A stretch of 64,000 bases of DNA from Ga0077527 sp964433345 (GCA_964433345.1 CAYSQJ010000002.1:62001-126000); one strand, 5' to 3'; positions 34,725-44,007 are shown, numbered from the stretch's first letter. Notes: generated by a model not told the origin, from the sequence alone. Translations and numbers: made by a program.

Positions 34725-36263
34725 ATGAATCTACTCAAGGCCTTAGCCACGGTCAGCAGCATGACCCTGCTGTCACGGGTACTCGGTTTCGTGCGCGATG
34801 CGGTCATCGCCCGGGTATTTGGCGCCGGTCTGATGACCGACGCCTTCTTCGTCGCCTTCAAGATTCCCAACCTGTTGCGCCGGCTGTTTGCCGAGGGCGC
34901 GTTCTCGCAGGCTTTTGTCCCGATCCTTGCCGAATACAAGAATCGCCGCGGCGAGGCGGAGACCCGGGCGTTGGTCGACCATGTCGCAGGGATGCTGGCG
35001 CTGGCGCTGGTCGTGGTGGTGATAATCGGCGTGCTCGCGGCGTCCTGGATTGTCGCGATCAGCGCGCCGGGGTTCACGACGACGCCGGAGAAGTTCACGC
35101 TGACCGTGGACCTGCTGCGCATCGTGTTTCCGTACATCCTTTTCATCGCGCTGACTGCGCTGGCGGGCGGCATTCTCAACACCTGGAGCCGTTTCGCGAT
35201 TCCGGCATTCACGCCGGTGCTGCTTAACCTGTCTTTCATCGCATTCGCGCTGTTTGCCGCGCCTTACTTCGATCCGCCGGTGAAGGCGCTGGCCTGGGCG
35301 GTGTTTTGCGGAGGACTGCTGCAGCTCGCTCTGCAGCTGCCCTTCCTGGCGCGCATCGGAATGCTGCCGCGCCTCAGAATCGATTTTCGCGACGAAGGCA
35401 TGCGCCGCGTGCTGCGGCAGATGGCGCCCGCCGTGTTCGGCGTTTCCGTCGGTCAGGTCAGCCTGCTGATCAACACCATCTTCGCCTCTTTCCTTGTCAC
35501 CGGCAGCGTGACCTGGCTTTATTTCGCGGATCGTTTGATGGAGTTTCCGGCCGGAATGCTCGGCGTCGCGCTGGGTACCATACTTTTGCCCAGCCTATCG
35601 AAGTGCCACGCAGAAGAATCGGGACAGGCCTACTCGGAACTGCTCGACTGGGGGCTGCGCCTGGTGCTGCTGCTGGCGGTGCCGGCCGCTGTCGCGCTGG
35701 CGCTGCTGGCCGTGCCGCTGATCACCACGCTGTTCCATTACGGTGCCTTCACTGCAACCGACGTCATCAATACCCGCAACGCCGTGATCGCGTATTCGGT
35801 GGGCCTCGTGGCGCTGATCGCGGTGAAAGTACTGGCGCCGGGGTTCTACGCGAAGCAGGACATACGCACGCCGGTGAAATTCGCTGTGATCACGCTCGTC
35901 GCCACGCAGCTGATGAATCTGGTGTTCATCTGGGAGCTGCGCCATGCCGGGCTCGCGCTGGCGATCAGCCTTGGCGCCTGTCTCAATGCCGGACTGCTGC
36001 TGCGCGGCCTGCGCCGCCGCGCCATTTACCGGCCGCAACCGGGCTGGGGCATTTTTGTCTGCAAGCTGATGCTGGCGGTGTACGTGATGGGCACGGTGCT
36101 GTGGCTGCTTGCCGGCAATGCCACCTCATGGCTGGCCGCGTCTGCCTTGGAGCGCGTGTGGCGCATGACGCTGCTGGTCGTGGCCGGCGGCTCCACCTAC
36201 TTTGTCGTGCTTTGGCTGCTTGGCTTCCGCATCAACGACTTTGCGCGCCGCGCGCGCACTTGA
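34725..36263 (+). CDS. murJ: Lipid II flippase MurJ
   Basis: Flips the peptidoglycan precursor lipid II across the inner membrane. 512 residues with 14 predicted hydrophobic segments and the family's N-terminal block SMTLLSRVLGFVRDAVIARVFG (MurJ signature including the conserved Arg pair), FFVAFKIPNLLRRLFAEGAFSQAFVP near 41-66 and FYAKQDIRTPVKFAV near 375. Start ATG at 34725. Convergent with the ABC transporter genes that follow. Confidence 0.96.
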   Translation: MNLLKALATVSSMTLLSRVLGFVRDAVIARVFGAGLMTDAFFVAFKIPNLLRRLFAEGAFSQAFVPILAEYKNRRGEAETRALVDHVAGMLALALVVVVIIGVLAASWIVAISAPGFTTTPEKFTLTVDLLRIVFPYILFIALTALAGGILNTWSRFAIPAFTPVLLNLSFIAFALFAAPYFDPPVKALAWAVFCGGLLQLALQLPFLARIGMLPRLRIDFRDEGMRRVLRQMAPAVFGVSVGQVSLLINTIFASFLVTGSVTWLYFADRLMEFPAGMLGVALGTILLPSLSKCHAEESGQAYSELLDWGLRLVLLLAVPAAVALALLAVPLITTLFHYGAFTATDVINTRNAVIAYSVGLVALIAVKVLAPGFYAKQDIRTPVKFAVITLVATQLMNLVFIWELRHAGLALAISLGACLNAGLLLRGLRRRAIYRPQPGWGIFVCKLMLAVYVMGTVLWLLAGNATSWLAASALERVWRMTLLVVAGGSTYFVVLWLLGFRINDFARRART

Positions 36264-36278
36264 TTCTCCAGCCGGGAT

Positions 36279-37121
36279 TCAGCGCTGCAGCAGGCGCCGC
36301 GTCAAATAGGACGCGAAGTCCACCATAGCCACCAGCAGGATCATCGCGATCAGGATCGAGCTGGTTTCGTTCATGTGAAACAGTCCCATGTGGAAGGCCA
36401 GCATCTGGCCGAGTCCGCCGCCACCGACCACGCCGAGCACGGCAGCGGCGCGGATGTTGTTTTCCCAGCGGTACAGCGTGTACGACAGCAGCTGTGGCAG
36501 GATCTGCGGGAGGGTTGCATAGAGGAAGACGCGGCCTGCAGGCACGCCGCGGGCGCGCAGCGCGAAGGCCGGACCCGAGGGTGCGTTTTCGACGGCTTCG
36601 GCGAACAGGCGGCCGAGCACGCCGGTGGTGTGCAGCGCCAGCGCCAGGGTGCCGGCGAAGGGGCCGAGACCCGCGGAGATGATCAGCAGCGCGGCCCAAA
36701 CCAGTTCCGGGATCGAGCGCAGGCCGTTCAGCACGAGCCGCGTCGGCGCGCGCCAGTACGCGGGATCGCCGGGATGGCTGCGGCTCGCCGGCAGCGCCAG
36801 CGCGAGACCCGCAATGGCTGCCATCAGCGTGCCCAGCGCCGACATCGCCAGCGTCTCGAGGCTGGCAATGCCGAGCCTTCCGAGAAATTCCGTGTCGGAT
36901 GACGGTGTCATCAGCTCGCCGAGGAAGCGGCCCATCCTGTGCATGGCATCCAGCGACAGGAATTTTGCCCACTGCAGGTCGAGGGTCCAGAAGCTGGCGA
37001 CGGTCAGCGCGGCGAGGCCGAGCAGGAACCAGCACACTGCGCAGCGCGCATCAAAGAGCTGCGGCGGCAGCCGGAAGGTTTCGTTGGCTGCGCCCGGTGC
37101 GGGTTTTCCGCGAGTCTCCAT
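36279..37121 (-). CDS. phnE: ABC transporter permease, phosphonate-type (second PhnE)
   Basis: Inner-membrane permease of about 280 residues with six hydrophobic segments. The coupling-helix motif is RSIPELVWAALLIISAGLGPFAGTLALALH near 145-174 (the EAA-loop region) and EDNI-like RWENNIRAAAVLGVVGGGGLGQ near 230, typical of PhnE/PtxC proteins. Translation is coupled to the first permease by a TGATG overlap at 37121-37123. Together with 37121-39688 it forms a complete ABC importer. Confidence 0.87.
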   Translation of the reverse strand: METRGKPAPGAANETFRLPPQLFDARCAVCWFLLGLAALTVASFWTLDLQWAKFLSLDAMHRMGRFLGELMTPSSDTEFLGRLGIASLETLAMSALGTLMAAIAGLALALPASRSHPGDPAYWRAPTRLVLNGLRSIPELVWAALLIISAGLGPFAGTLALALHTTGVLGRLFAEAVENAPSGPAFALRARGVPAGRVFLYATLPQILPQLLSYTLYRWENNIRAAAVLGVVGGGGLGQMLAFHMGLFHMNETSSILIAMILLVAMVDFASYLTRRLLQR

Positions 37122-37951
37122 CACGAGATTCGCTTTCTGAGCCATCCACTCGCCTGGTCGGCGAGCGCGACCAGCAGCATGAACACGATCAGCATGGTCG
37201 CGACCTCCGAGCCCTGGAACATTTTCATCGAGTTGTCCATCTGCTGGCCAAGGCCGCCGGCGCCGACGAAGCCGAGCACCGCCGAGGAACGGATCGCGCA
37301 TTCCCAGCGGTAAACCGTGTAACTGGTCAGTTCCGGCGCGCTCTGCGGCAGCAGTCCGTAGAAGAAGGCCTGCAGGCGGCCGGCGCCGTTGCGCAGCAGC
37401 GTGCGTGTCGCATGGGTTTCGTCGCTTTCGAGGATTTCGCCATAGACCTTGCCGAGCATGCCGCCGTAGGTCAGCGCAATCGCAAGCACGCCGGCCGTCG
37501 GGCCGAGGCCGACCACGCGCACGAACACCAGCGCCCACACCAGCTCCGGGATGCTGCGCAGGATGATCAGCAGCCAGCGCACGCCCTGGCGCAGCACGAA
37601 AGGCAGAGCATGCATGCGCCCGGTAAGCGCTGAAATCGAGATCGCGCTGGTCGAGAGCAGGGTCAGCGGGATTGCGACCAGCAGCGCCAGCGTCATGCCG
37701 GCAGTGGCAATGGCCACGGTGCGCCATGCTTCACGGGCCACCAGCAGCAGAAACTCGCCTTCGACTTTCGGCGGGAAAAAGTCACCGAGGAATTGCCGTG
37801 TCGACTTCAGTGTTTCAGCTTCGAACAGGGTCCAGGGCCTGAATTCGGTGACCACCAGTGCCGGCGCGAGCAGCACCAGAGCAGCGCAGAACCAGAACAG
37901 CCGCGGCAGCCAGGCAGGGTCGCGATGTTGCGGCAGGATGGTCGTGTTCAA
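37121..37951 (-). CDS. phnE: ABC transporter permease, phosphonate-type (first PhnE)
   Basis: A 276-residue six-helix permease; core SIPELVWALVFVRVVGLGPTAGVLAIALTYG near 133-163 and RWECAIRSSAVLGFVGAGGLGQQM near 215-238. It shares this layout with the downstream permease; two permeases per transporter is common in this family. Nine bases after the ATPase gene stop. Confidence 0.88.
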   Translation of the reverse strand: MNTTILPQHRDPAWLPRLFWFCAALVLLAPALVVTEFRPWTLFEAETLKSTRQFLGDFFPPKVEGEFLLLVAREAWRTVAIATAGMTLALLVAIPLTLLSTSAISISALTGRMHALPFVLRQGVRWLLIILRSIPELVWALVFVRVVGLGPTAGVLAIALTYGGMLGKVYGEILESDETHATRTLLRNGAGRLQAFFYGLLPQSAPELTSYTVYRWECAIRSSAVLGFVGAGGLGQQMDNSMKMFQGSEVATMLIVFMLLVALADQASGWLRKRIS

Positions 37952-37959
37952 TCGCGCAC

Positions 37960-38787
37960 CTAGCGACAGTACAGCGGTGCCTGCGCGCCGCCGGGCACTT
38001 CTTCGGCGACCGGCGGGGCCGCGCCGAACAGCTCGTCTTCATGCTGGAGGTAGAGCGCCTCGAGACGCTCGCGGGTGACTTCGCGCGAGGGCAGATCGAA
38101 CTGCAATTCGCCGTCACGCAGGCCGATCACGCGCGGGAAACGCGTGGCGACATCGACCTGGTGCAGCGTGGTGACCAGGGTCGCGCCGCATTCCTGCGCG
38201 GCCCGTGTCAGGGTTTCGATGGCCTGGGCGGCCCTCGAAGGATCCAGCGAGGACAGCGGTTCGTCGACCAGCCACAGTGTGGCCGAGGACAGCAGCGCAC
38301 GCGCCAGCCCGACGCGCTGGCGCTCGCCGCCGGACAGCCGGTCGACGCGTTGCCACAGCTTGCCGGCGAGATCGAAGCGCGCCAGCGCGGCCTCGGCTTC
38401 GGCGATGTGTGTCGGGTAGAACAGCGAGCGCAGGCTGGCGAGCAGCGACTGCTGCGGCAGGCGCGCCGCCAGCACCGCCGTGATCACACGCTGCCGTGGT
38501 GGCAGCGGTGGCGTCTGCGGTGCAAGGAACAACCGGCCGCGCAGCTTTTGCAGCTGAGCGACCGGCAGTATCCAGGGATCGACGCCGTCCAGTTCGATAC
38601 GGCCCGCGACCGGCTGCAACGCACAGGCCAGCGCGTGCAGCAGCGTGGTCTTGCCGGCGCCCGAGGGACCGATCACGGCAACCTGCTCGCCGGGGGCGAT
38701 GGCCAGCGTCAGCGGCTTGAGCGCCGGCGCGGCCGCACTGGCGGCGGCCGGATGCCGTGCCGCCAGTGCCGAGAGAGTAATGCGCAT
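37960..38787 (-). CDS. phnC: ABC transporter ATP-binding protein, phosphonate-type
   Basis: A 275-residue ATPase: Walker A GPSGAGKTTLLHAL near 40-53, Q-loop LAPQTPPLPPRQRV near 88, signature LSGGERQRVGLARALL near 150, Walker B LWLVDEPLSSLDPS near 172 and switch His in TTLHQVDVA near 207. The C-terminal 40 residues extend past the ATPase core. Ten bases after the binding-protein gene. Confidence 0.9.
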   Translation of the reverse strand: MRITLSALAARHPAAASAAAPALKPLTLAIAPGEQVAVIGPSGAGKTTLLHALACALQPVAGRIELDGVDPWILPVAQLQKLRGRLFLAPQTPPLPPRQRVITAVLAARLPQQSLLASLRSLFYPTHIAEAEAALARFDLAGKLWQRVDRLSGGERQRVGLARALLSSATLWLVDEPLSSLDPSRAAQAIETLTRAAQECGATLVTTLHQVDVATRFPRVIGLRDGELQFDLPSREVTRERLEALYLQHEDELFGAAPPVAEEVPGGAQAPLYCR

Positions 38788-38797
38788 GCCGCGGCCG

Positions 38798-39688
38798 CTA
38801 CTTGATCAGGCCCGCGCTGCGGCCCGCAGTCTCGAGGCTTTTGTAGTTCTCGGGTTTGGTCGCGATGTATTTGGTTGCCCGGTTCAGGGTCAGGATTTCC
38901 TTGCCTTCCGGGTTGTCCATCGACAGTGCGAGCAGTGCCTTGGTGATGCGTTCCCGCAGGGCGGCCGGCATGTCGACATGCACCGACCAGTTGTAATTGA
39001 AATAGGGCGGCGTGGTGAAGAACACGTCGACTTTCGAGGTGTCCACCTTTTTCTCGTTGACGAACTTGCGCCAGACGGTGATGTCGAGGGCGGCTGCGTC
39101 AACGCGGCCGCCGACCACCGAGGCGATGGTGGCGTCATGGGCGCCGGAATAAGCGACGCGATTGAAGTCCTTTTCCGGATTGATCCCCGCCTGTAGCAGG
39201 AAGCTGCGCGGCATCAGGTGGCCGGAGGTGCTCGACTGCGAGCCGAAGCTGACCTGCTTGCCCTTGAGGTCGGTCAGTGACTTGATGCCGGAAGCGGTCT
39301 GAGTGATGAACACCGAGCGGAACTGGGTGTCTTCCTCGCGCTGCGCGATCGGCACAATCTTGCCGCCGGAGCGCAGCTGCGCCTGCACGTGGGTGAAACC
39401 GCCGAACCAGGCCAGGTCAACCTGCTTGTTGACCAGCGCTTCGACGGCGGCCGGGTAATCGTTGACCGGGGTGAATTCGACTTTCATGCCGACCGTGCGC
39501 TCGAGGTAGCGTGTCAGCGGTCCGAATTTGCGGATCTGCTCGGTGGCGGCTTCCTCGGGAATGGTGGTGACCTTGAGAACCTGTTGCTGGGCCAGCGCGG
39601 GTGCTGCGAGGAGTGCGGTGAGGCCGATTGCGGCGAGGGTGTTGCGGAGCAGGGTAAGCAGCGGGTGTTTAAACAGCTTGCAAAGCAT
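38798..39688 (-). CDS. phnD: Periplasmic binding protein, PhnD family (putative selenate/phosphonate type)
   Basis: A 296-residue substrate-binding protein with a Sec signal (residues 1-33, AAPALAQQQ). Motifs: TTIPEEAATEQIRKFGPL near 41-58, DYPAAVEALVNKQVDLAWFG near 79-98, and GSQSSTSGHLMPRSFLLQAG near 150-169, the PhnD ligand-loop. The sequence between 40 and 290 resembles the 'putative selenate ABC transporter' subgroup (TIGR04553) as I recall it, rather than E. coli PhnD. Start at 39688 has AAAGGA six bases upstream. The gene lies 263 bases after cysB, and the gap holds nothing I can call beyond a probable promoter. Confidence 0.85.
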   Translation of the reverse strand: MLCKLFKHPLLTLLRNTLAAIGLTALLAAPALAQQQVLKVTTIPEEAATEQIRKFGPLTRYLERTVGMKVEFTPVNDYPAAVEALVNKQVDLAWFGGFTHVQAQLRSGGKIVPIAQREEDTQFRSVFITQTASGIKSLTDLKGKQVSFGSQSSTSGHLMPRSFLLQAGINPEKDFNRVAYSGAHDATIASVVGGRVDAAALDITVWRKFVNEKKVDTSKVDVFFTTPPYFNYNWSVHVDMPAALRERITKALLALSMDNPEGKEILTLNRATKYIATKPENYKSLETAGRSAGLIK

Positions 39689-39951
39689 GGTTGTTCCTTT
39701 CACTTGTCGGATGGTGTCGGTGTTGGGGCTGGACGTGATGGCCTGACTGGCATGAAGCTGTGCCGAGTAGCCGACCACGACGCGGCGTGTGCGGGAGGGG
39801 CTCAGATCGATCATTTGGTGGCCTACATGGAAGGATTGAAAAAGGCGCTGCAAAGGCACTGCAGGCGACGGCATGACTGCCGCCGTCCAACACGCTACCG
39901 CAGCATCACCGCAATTGCAAAGCCGGCGCGGAGCCGCTTGTCCCGGACACT

Positions 39952-40878
39952 TCAGGTCGTTGTTGCAAGCGCCGCGGTGACAGCCTCGCGGTCGAGCCGC
40001 GACGAAAACAGCTCGATGAAGTCGTAGGTGTAGCCGCGCAGCCAGGCATTGCGCCGCAGGGCGATGCGCGTGGTGCTGGCTTCGAACAGGTGGTCGGCGT
40101 TGATCAGGCGGATGCCGATGTCGCGCGCGGGATCAAAAGCCATCTTGGCGAGGATGCCGATGCCCATGCCCTGCTCGACATAGGCCTTGATCACGTCGGC
40201 GGCGACTGCCGTGAGCACGACATTGGGCTTGAGGCCGGCGGCATCGAAGGCGCGCTGGATCGGCGAATTCGGCGTGAACGCGAAGTCGTAGGTGATCAGC
40301 GGATACTGCGCGATTTTTTCCAGGGTCAGCGGCCCGGCGCCGAGCAGCGGGTGTTTCAGCGGCGTGATCACGCTGCGCGTCCATTGTGCGCAGGGCAGGG
40401 TGACCAGGTCGGCGAAGGCCTCTTCCGATTCAGTGGCGATGCCGAGATCGGCCCGGCCTTCGCGCAGCAGTTCGGCGATGTGTTCAGGACTGCCTTCGCG
40501 CAGCGTCAGCTTGACCAGTGGGTAGCGCTGGGTGAAGCGCGCGACCACCGGCGGCAGCGCGTAACGCGCCTGGGTGTGGGTGGTGGCAATGACCAGCGTG
40601 CCGCGACCGCCGGAATTGAATTCGCGGCCAACGGCGCGCAGGTTGTCGGCGTCTTGCAGCATGCGTTCGGCGATGTCGATCACGATGTGCCCCGGCTCAG
40701 TGATGCCGGTGATGCGTTTGCCGTGGCGCACGAGGATGGTCACGCCCAGTTCTTCCTCCAGCAGGCGGATCTGTTTGCTGATGCCGGGCTGGGAGGTGAA
40801 CAGGGTTTCGGCCGCAGCGGATACATTGAGACCGTTGCGGGCCACTTCGCGCAAATAGCGGAGTTGTTGTAAATTCAT
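39952..40878 (-). CDS. cysB: LysR-family regulator CysB
   Basis: Transcription factor that senses N-acetylserine/sulfur status and activates sulfur assimilation genes. 308 residues: helix-turn-helix VSAAAETLFTSQPGISKQIRLLEEELG near 19-45, and a C-terminal sensor domain with TTHTQARYALPPVV near 100 and VEQGMGIGILAKMAFDP near 230, the CysB/Cbl hallmark. Start ATG at 40878 is inside the AT-rich region shared with the divergent cysI. It may control both cysI and the downstream transporter. Confidence 0.93.
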   Translation of the reverse strand: MNLQQLRYLREVARNGLNVSAAAETLFTSQPGISKQIRLLEEELGVTILVRHGKRITGITEPGHIVIDIAERMLQDADNLRAVGREFNSGGRGTLVIATTHTQARYALPPVVARFTQRYPLVKLTLREGSPEHIAELLREGRADLGIATESEEAFADLVTLPCAQWTRSVITPLKHPLLGAGPLTLEKIAQYPLITYDFAFTPNSPIQRAFDAAGLKPNVVLTAVAADVIKAYVEQGMGIGILAKMAFDPARDIGIRLINADHLFEASTTRIALRRNAWLRGYTYDFIELFSSRLDREAVTAALATTT

Positions 40879-40920
40879 TTATAAAACAAATACTTATGTT
40901 TTATTTGTATCGTATATAAT
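40876..40920 (+). promoter_or_regulatory. cysB-cysI divergent control region with AT-rich motif (copy C) and operator-like dyad
   Basis: Motif copy C (CATTTATAAAACAAAT then ACTTA, 40876-40896) overlaps the cysB start. An inverted repeat ACAAATA...TATTTGT (40886-40892 / 40902-40908) fits a LysR-type site, and a perfect TATAAT lies at 40915-40920, about 90 bases before the cysI start. It is the AT-richest stretch in the window. Confidence 0.6.
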
Positions 40921-41010
40921 AAAAAACGCTAATTAATTAATAACATATTCTTGGACGATATATAAGGAGGATTTCTACTATCGGCAGCCTCAGGAATCGA
41001 GGTGCCGGAC

Positions 41011-42711
41011 ATGTATCGATATGACCAGGTCGACCAGCGGCTGGTGGACGAGCGGGTGGCGCAGTTCCGCGACCAGACCCGGCGCCATCTAGCCGGGCAG
41101 TTGTCGGAAGATGATTTCCGCCCGCTGCGTCTGCAGAATGGCCTTTATATTCAGCGATTTGCACCCATGCTCCGGGTGGCCATCCCGTACGGCCTGCTGT
41201 CCTCGAAACAGCTGCGAGCACTTGCTTACATCGCCCGCAAATGGGATCGCGGTTACGGTCATTTCAGCACCCGCCAGAACATCCAGTTCAACTGGCCGAA
41301 ACTTGGAGAGGTGCCGGACATCCTGGTCTACCTCGCCACGGTGCAGATGCACGCGATCCAGACCAGCGGCAATTGCATACGCAACACCACTACCGACCAC
41401 CTCGCCGGCGTTGCACCGGACGAAATCGTCGATCCGCTGGTCTGGTGCGAACTGATCCGCCAGTGGTCGACCTTTCATCCGGAATTCGCTTATTTGCCGC
41501 GCAAGTTCAAGATCGCAGTGTCGGGCGCGGAGCAGGACCGTGCGGCGATCCAGGTGCATGACATCGGGCTGCAGGCGCTGCGCGATGAAGACGGCAGCAC
41601 GGGTTTCCGCGTGCTGGTAGGTGGCGGCCTCGGCCGCACGCCGGTCATCGGCACGGTCATACGCGAGTTCCTGCCCTGGCCGCAGCTGCTGAATTATCTC
41701 GACGCCATTCTGCGCGTCTACAACCGCCACGGCCGCCGTGACAACAAGTACAAGGCGCGCATCAAGGTCCTGGTGAAGGAGTTGACGCAGGAAGTGTTCC
41801 GCGCGCAGGTCGATGCCGAGTGGGACCACCTAAAGAACGGTCCGGCAACGCTGATCGAAGCCGAGGTGGCGCGCATCGGACGCCGCTTTACGCGGCCGCA
41901 ATACCAGAAGCTCGATTCCCTGCCGCTGCAATACACCCAGGCGCTCGCGCGCGAGCCCGGCTTTGCGCGCTGGGTCGGGCGCAACGTCCACGCGCACAAG
42001 GTGCCGGGTTATGCAGCGGTGACGCTGTCGCTGAAGAAAACCGGCGTGCCGCCGGGCGATGCCACCGCGGAGCAGATGGATGCGGTGGCAGACCTCGCTG
42101 ACCGCTACAGCTTCGGCGAACTGCGGGTGTCGCATGAGCAGAACCTGATCCTGTCCGATGTGCAGCAGTCCGATCTCCATGCGTTGTGGCAGGAGGCGAA
42201 GGCGCTCGGCCTGGCGACGCCGAACATCGGCCTGATCTCGAACATCATCAGTTGTCCCGGCGGCGATTTCTGCTCGCTGGCAAATGCCAAGTCGATCCCG
42301 GTGGCGGAGGCGATCCAGCGCCGCTTCGACGACCTCGATTACCAGCATGACATCGGCGAACTTGATCTCAACATCTCCGGATGCATGAATTCCTGCGGCC
42401 ATCATCATGTCGGCCACATCGGCATCCTCGGCGTCGACAAGCAGGGCGCGGAGTTCTACCAGGTGTCGATCGGCGGCGCGCAGGGCAATGCAGCGTCACT
42501 GGGCAGGGTCATCGGCCCCGCGTTCGCGCAGGACGAAGTGCCGGAGGTGATCGCAAGGCTGATTGAAACCTATCTTGCGCGCCGCGACAGCGAGGCGGAG
42601 CGCTTCATCGACGTGGTGCGCCGCGTCGGCATCGAACCGTTCAGGGAAAAAGTTTATGGCAACACTCATCAGAAACGCGAAACCCGCGCACGACAGCTGG
42701 CAGCGGCTTGA
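41011..42711 (+). CDS. cysI: Sulfite reductase hemoprotein (CysI type)
   Basis: Reduces sulfite to sulfide with siroheme and a [4Fe-4S] cluster. 566 residues: an N-terminal ferredoxin-like repeat with NGLYIQRFAPMLRVAIPYG near 37-55 and GYGHFSTRQNIQFNW near 79-93, and the cluster ligands CPGGDFCSLANAKS near 418 and SGCMNSCGHHHVG near 457. The ATG at 41011 has GAGG eight bases upstream; the GTG at 41002 is rejected. Family assignment could also be an assimilatory nitrite reductase, but the CysB neighbour and DUF934 favour sulfite. CysJ is absent. Confidence 0.9.
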   Translation: MYRYDQVDQRLVDERVAQFRDQTRRHLAGQLSEDDFRPLRLQNGLYIQRFAPMLRVAIPYGLLSSKQLRALAYIARKWDRGYGHFSTRQNIQFNWPKLGEVPDILVYLATVQMHAIQTSGNCIRNTTTDHLAGVAPDEIVDPLVWCELIRQWSTFHPEFAYLPRKFKIAVSGAEQDRAAIQVHDIGLQALRDEDGSTGFRVLVGGGLGRTPVIGTVIREFLPWPQLLNYLDAILRVYNRHGRRDNKYKARIKVLVKELTQEVFRAQVDAEWDHLKNGPATLIEAEVARIGRRFTRPQYQKLDSLPLQYTQALAREPGFARWVGRNVHAHKVPGYAAVTLSLKKTGVPPGDATAEQMDAVADLADRYSFGELRVSHEQNLILSDVQQSDLHALWQEAKALGLATPNIGLISNIISCPGGDFCSLANAKSIPVAEAIQRRFDDLDYQHDIGELDLNISGCMNSCGHHHVGHIGILGVDKQGAEFYQVSIGGAQGNAASLGRVIGPAFAQDEVPEVIARLIETYLARRDSEAERFIDVVRRVGIEPFREKVYGNTHQKRETRARQLAAA

Positions 42712-43174
42712 GCCGGCGGCCGACGGCGGCCTGCCGGTGATCCCGCCGCAGGGCAACCTGCTGGTGCCATTGAAGCTGTGGCAGTCCTCTGCCGGGGTGC
42801 TGCTCGGTCGTGTCGCGGGCCGCGTCGGCGTCTGGCTGGCACCGGACGAGGATCCGGCATTGATCGCCGACAGCCTCGATGCGCTGGCGCTGGTCGCCGT
42901 GTTTTTCCCGCAGTTTGCCGACGGCCGCGGTTATTCGACGGCGCGCCTGCTGCGCGAACGTTACGGCTGGAAGGGCGAACTGCGCGCGATCGGTGACGTG
43001 CAGCGCGATCAGCTGTTCTACCTGTCGCGTGTCGGCTTCGATGCCTTCGAACTGAACGATGGCATCGATGTGAAATCCGCGCTGTCGGCATTTGCCGATT
43101 TCAGCGAGGCCTACCAGACGTCTGTCGAGCGACCGCTACCGCTGTTCCGTCGGCGAAACGCGGAGTCGGCCTGA
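42656..43174 (+). CDS. DUF934 family protein
   Basis: A 172-residue protein found next to cysI or cysH in many proteobacteria; biochemical role not established. Seen: FADGRGYSTARLLRERYGW near 86-104 and DVQRDQLFYLSRVGFDAFEL near 111-130, the family signature. The start (ATGGCAACACTC, 42656) lies inside cysI and the two overlap by 56 bases, so translation is coupled. Confidence 0.88.
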   Translation: MATLIRNAKPAHDSWQRLEPAADGGLPVIPPQGNLLVPLKLWQSSAGVLLGRVAGRVGVWLAPDEDPALIADSLDALALVAVFFPQFADGRGYSTARLLRERYGWKGELRAIGDVQRDQLFYLSRVGFDAFELNDGIDVKSALSAFADFSEAYQTSVERPLPLFRRRNAESA

Positions 43175-43178
43175 CAAC

Positions 43179-43940
43179 ATGAGGGCAACAGGCACGGTTT
43201 ATCTTGTTGGCGCAGGTCCCGGTGCGCCGGACCTGTTGACTCTGCGCGCCGCCCGCCTGCTGGAACGCGCTGACATCGTGTTTTACGACGCGCTGGTGCA
43301 TCCGGAGACGCTGGCGCTGGCCGAGAGAGCCGAAAAAATCGCCGTCGGCAAACGCTGCGGACGCCACAGCACGGCGCAACGCTTCATCAACAAGCGCCTG
43401 GTCGACGCCGCGCATTCGCACGCCGTCGTGCTGCGGCTGAAGGGCGGCGATCCGCTGTTGTTCGGGCGTGCACAGGAGGAGATCGACGAACTGAATGCGG
43501 CAGGAATCCGTTTCGAGGTCGTTCCGGGGGTCACCGCGGCGCTGGCCGCGAGCGCTGCCGTCGGCAGGTCAATGACCCGACGCGGCCTGTCGCGCAACGT
43601 CGCATTCGTGACGCCGCGCACCGGCGCCGGCGAAGAAGGCCATGACTGGGCGCAGACGGTGCTGGCGGCGGATACATGCGCGATCTACATGGGGGTTGGC
43701 GAGGCGGCGGGCATCGCGGTCACGCTGCTTGCGCGCGGCGCCAGTCCCGACCGGCCGGTGGTGATTGTCGAAAATGCCAGCCTGCCGAATGAGCGCCGCC
43801 TGCCGTCACGGCTCGCGGACCTTGCCCTTGCTGCTGCGGGCGGGGGCGCCGGCCCGGCGATCATCCTGATCGGCGAGGTCTATGCGCGGATTTCTGCTGT
43901 GCCCGCCGCCGTAGAGCCGGAACGCAGCCGCGCCGCCTAG
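43179..43940 (+). CDS. cobA: Uroporphyrinogen-III C-methyltransferase
   Basis: Makes precorrin-2, the siroheme precursor needed by the sulfite reductase. 253 residues; VYLVGAGPGAPDLLTLRA near 6-23, the SAM-binding VVLRLKGGDPLLFGR near 84-98 and VVPGVTAALAASA near 115. Start at 43179 gives MRATGTV, four bases after the DUF934 stop. No fused CysG oxidase/chelatase half is present, so siroheme completion needs another gene. Confidence 0.94.
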   Translation: MRATGTVYLVGAGPGAPDLLTLRAARLLERADIVFYDALVHPETLALAERAEKIAVGKRCGRHSTAQRFINKRLVDAAHSHAVVLRLKGGDPLLFGRAQEEIDELNAAGIRFEVVPGVTAALAASAAVGRSMTRRGLSRNVAFVTPRTGAGEEGHDWAQTVLAADTCAIYMGVGEAAGIAVTLLARGASPDRPVVIVENASLPNERRLPSRLADLALAAAGGGAGPAIILIGEVYARISAVPAAVEPERSRAA

Positions 43941-44007
43941 AGCCCTCTCCGGAAACACGCTAAAATTCAGCCTTTTAGCGTGTTCTTCCAAGGATCAGGC
44001 GGGTTCC

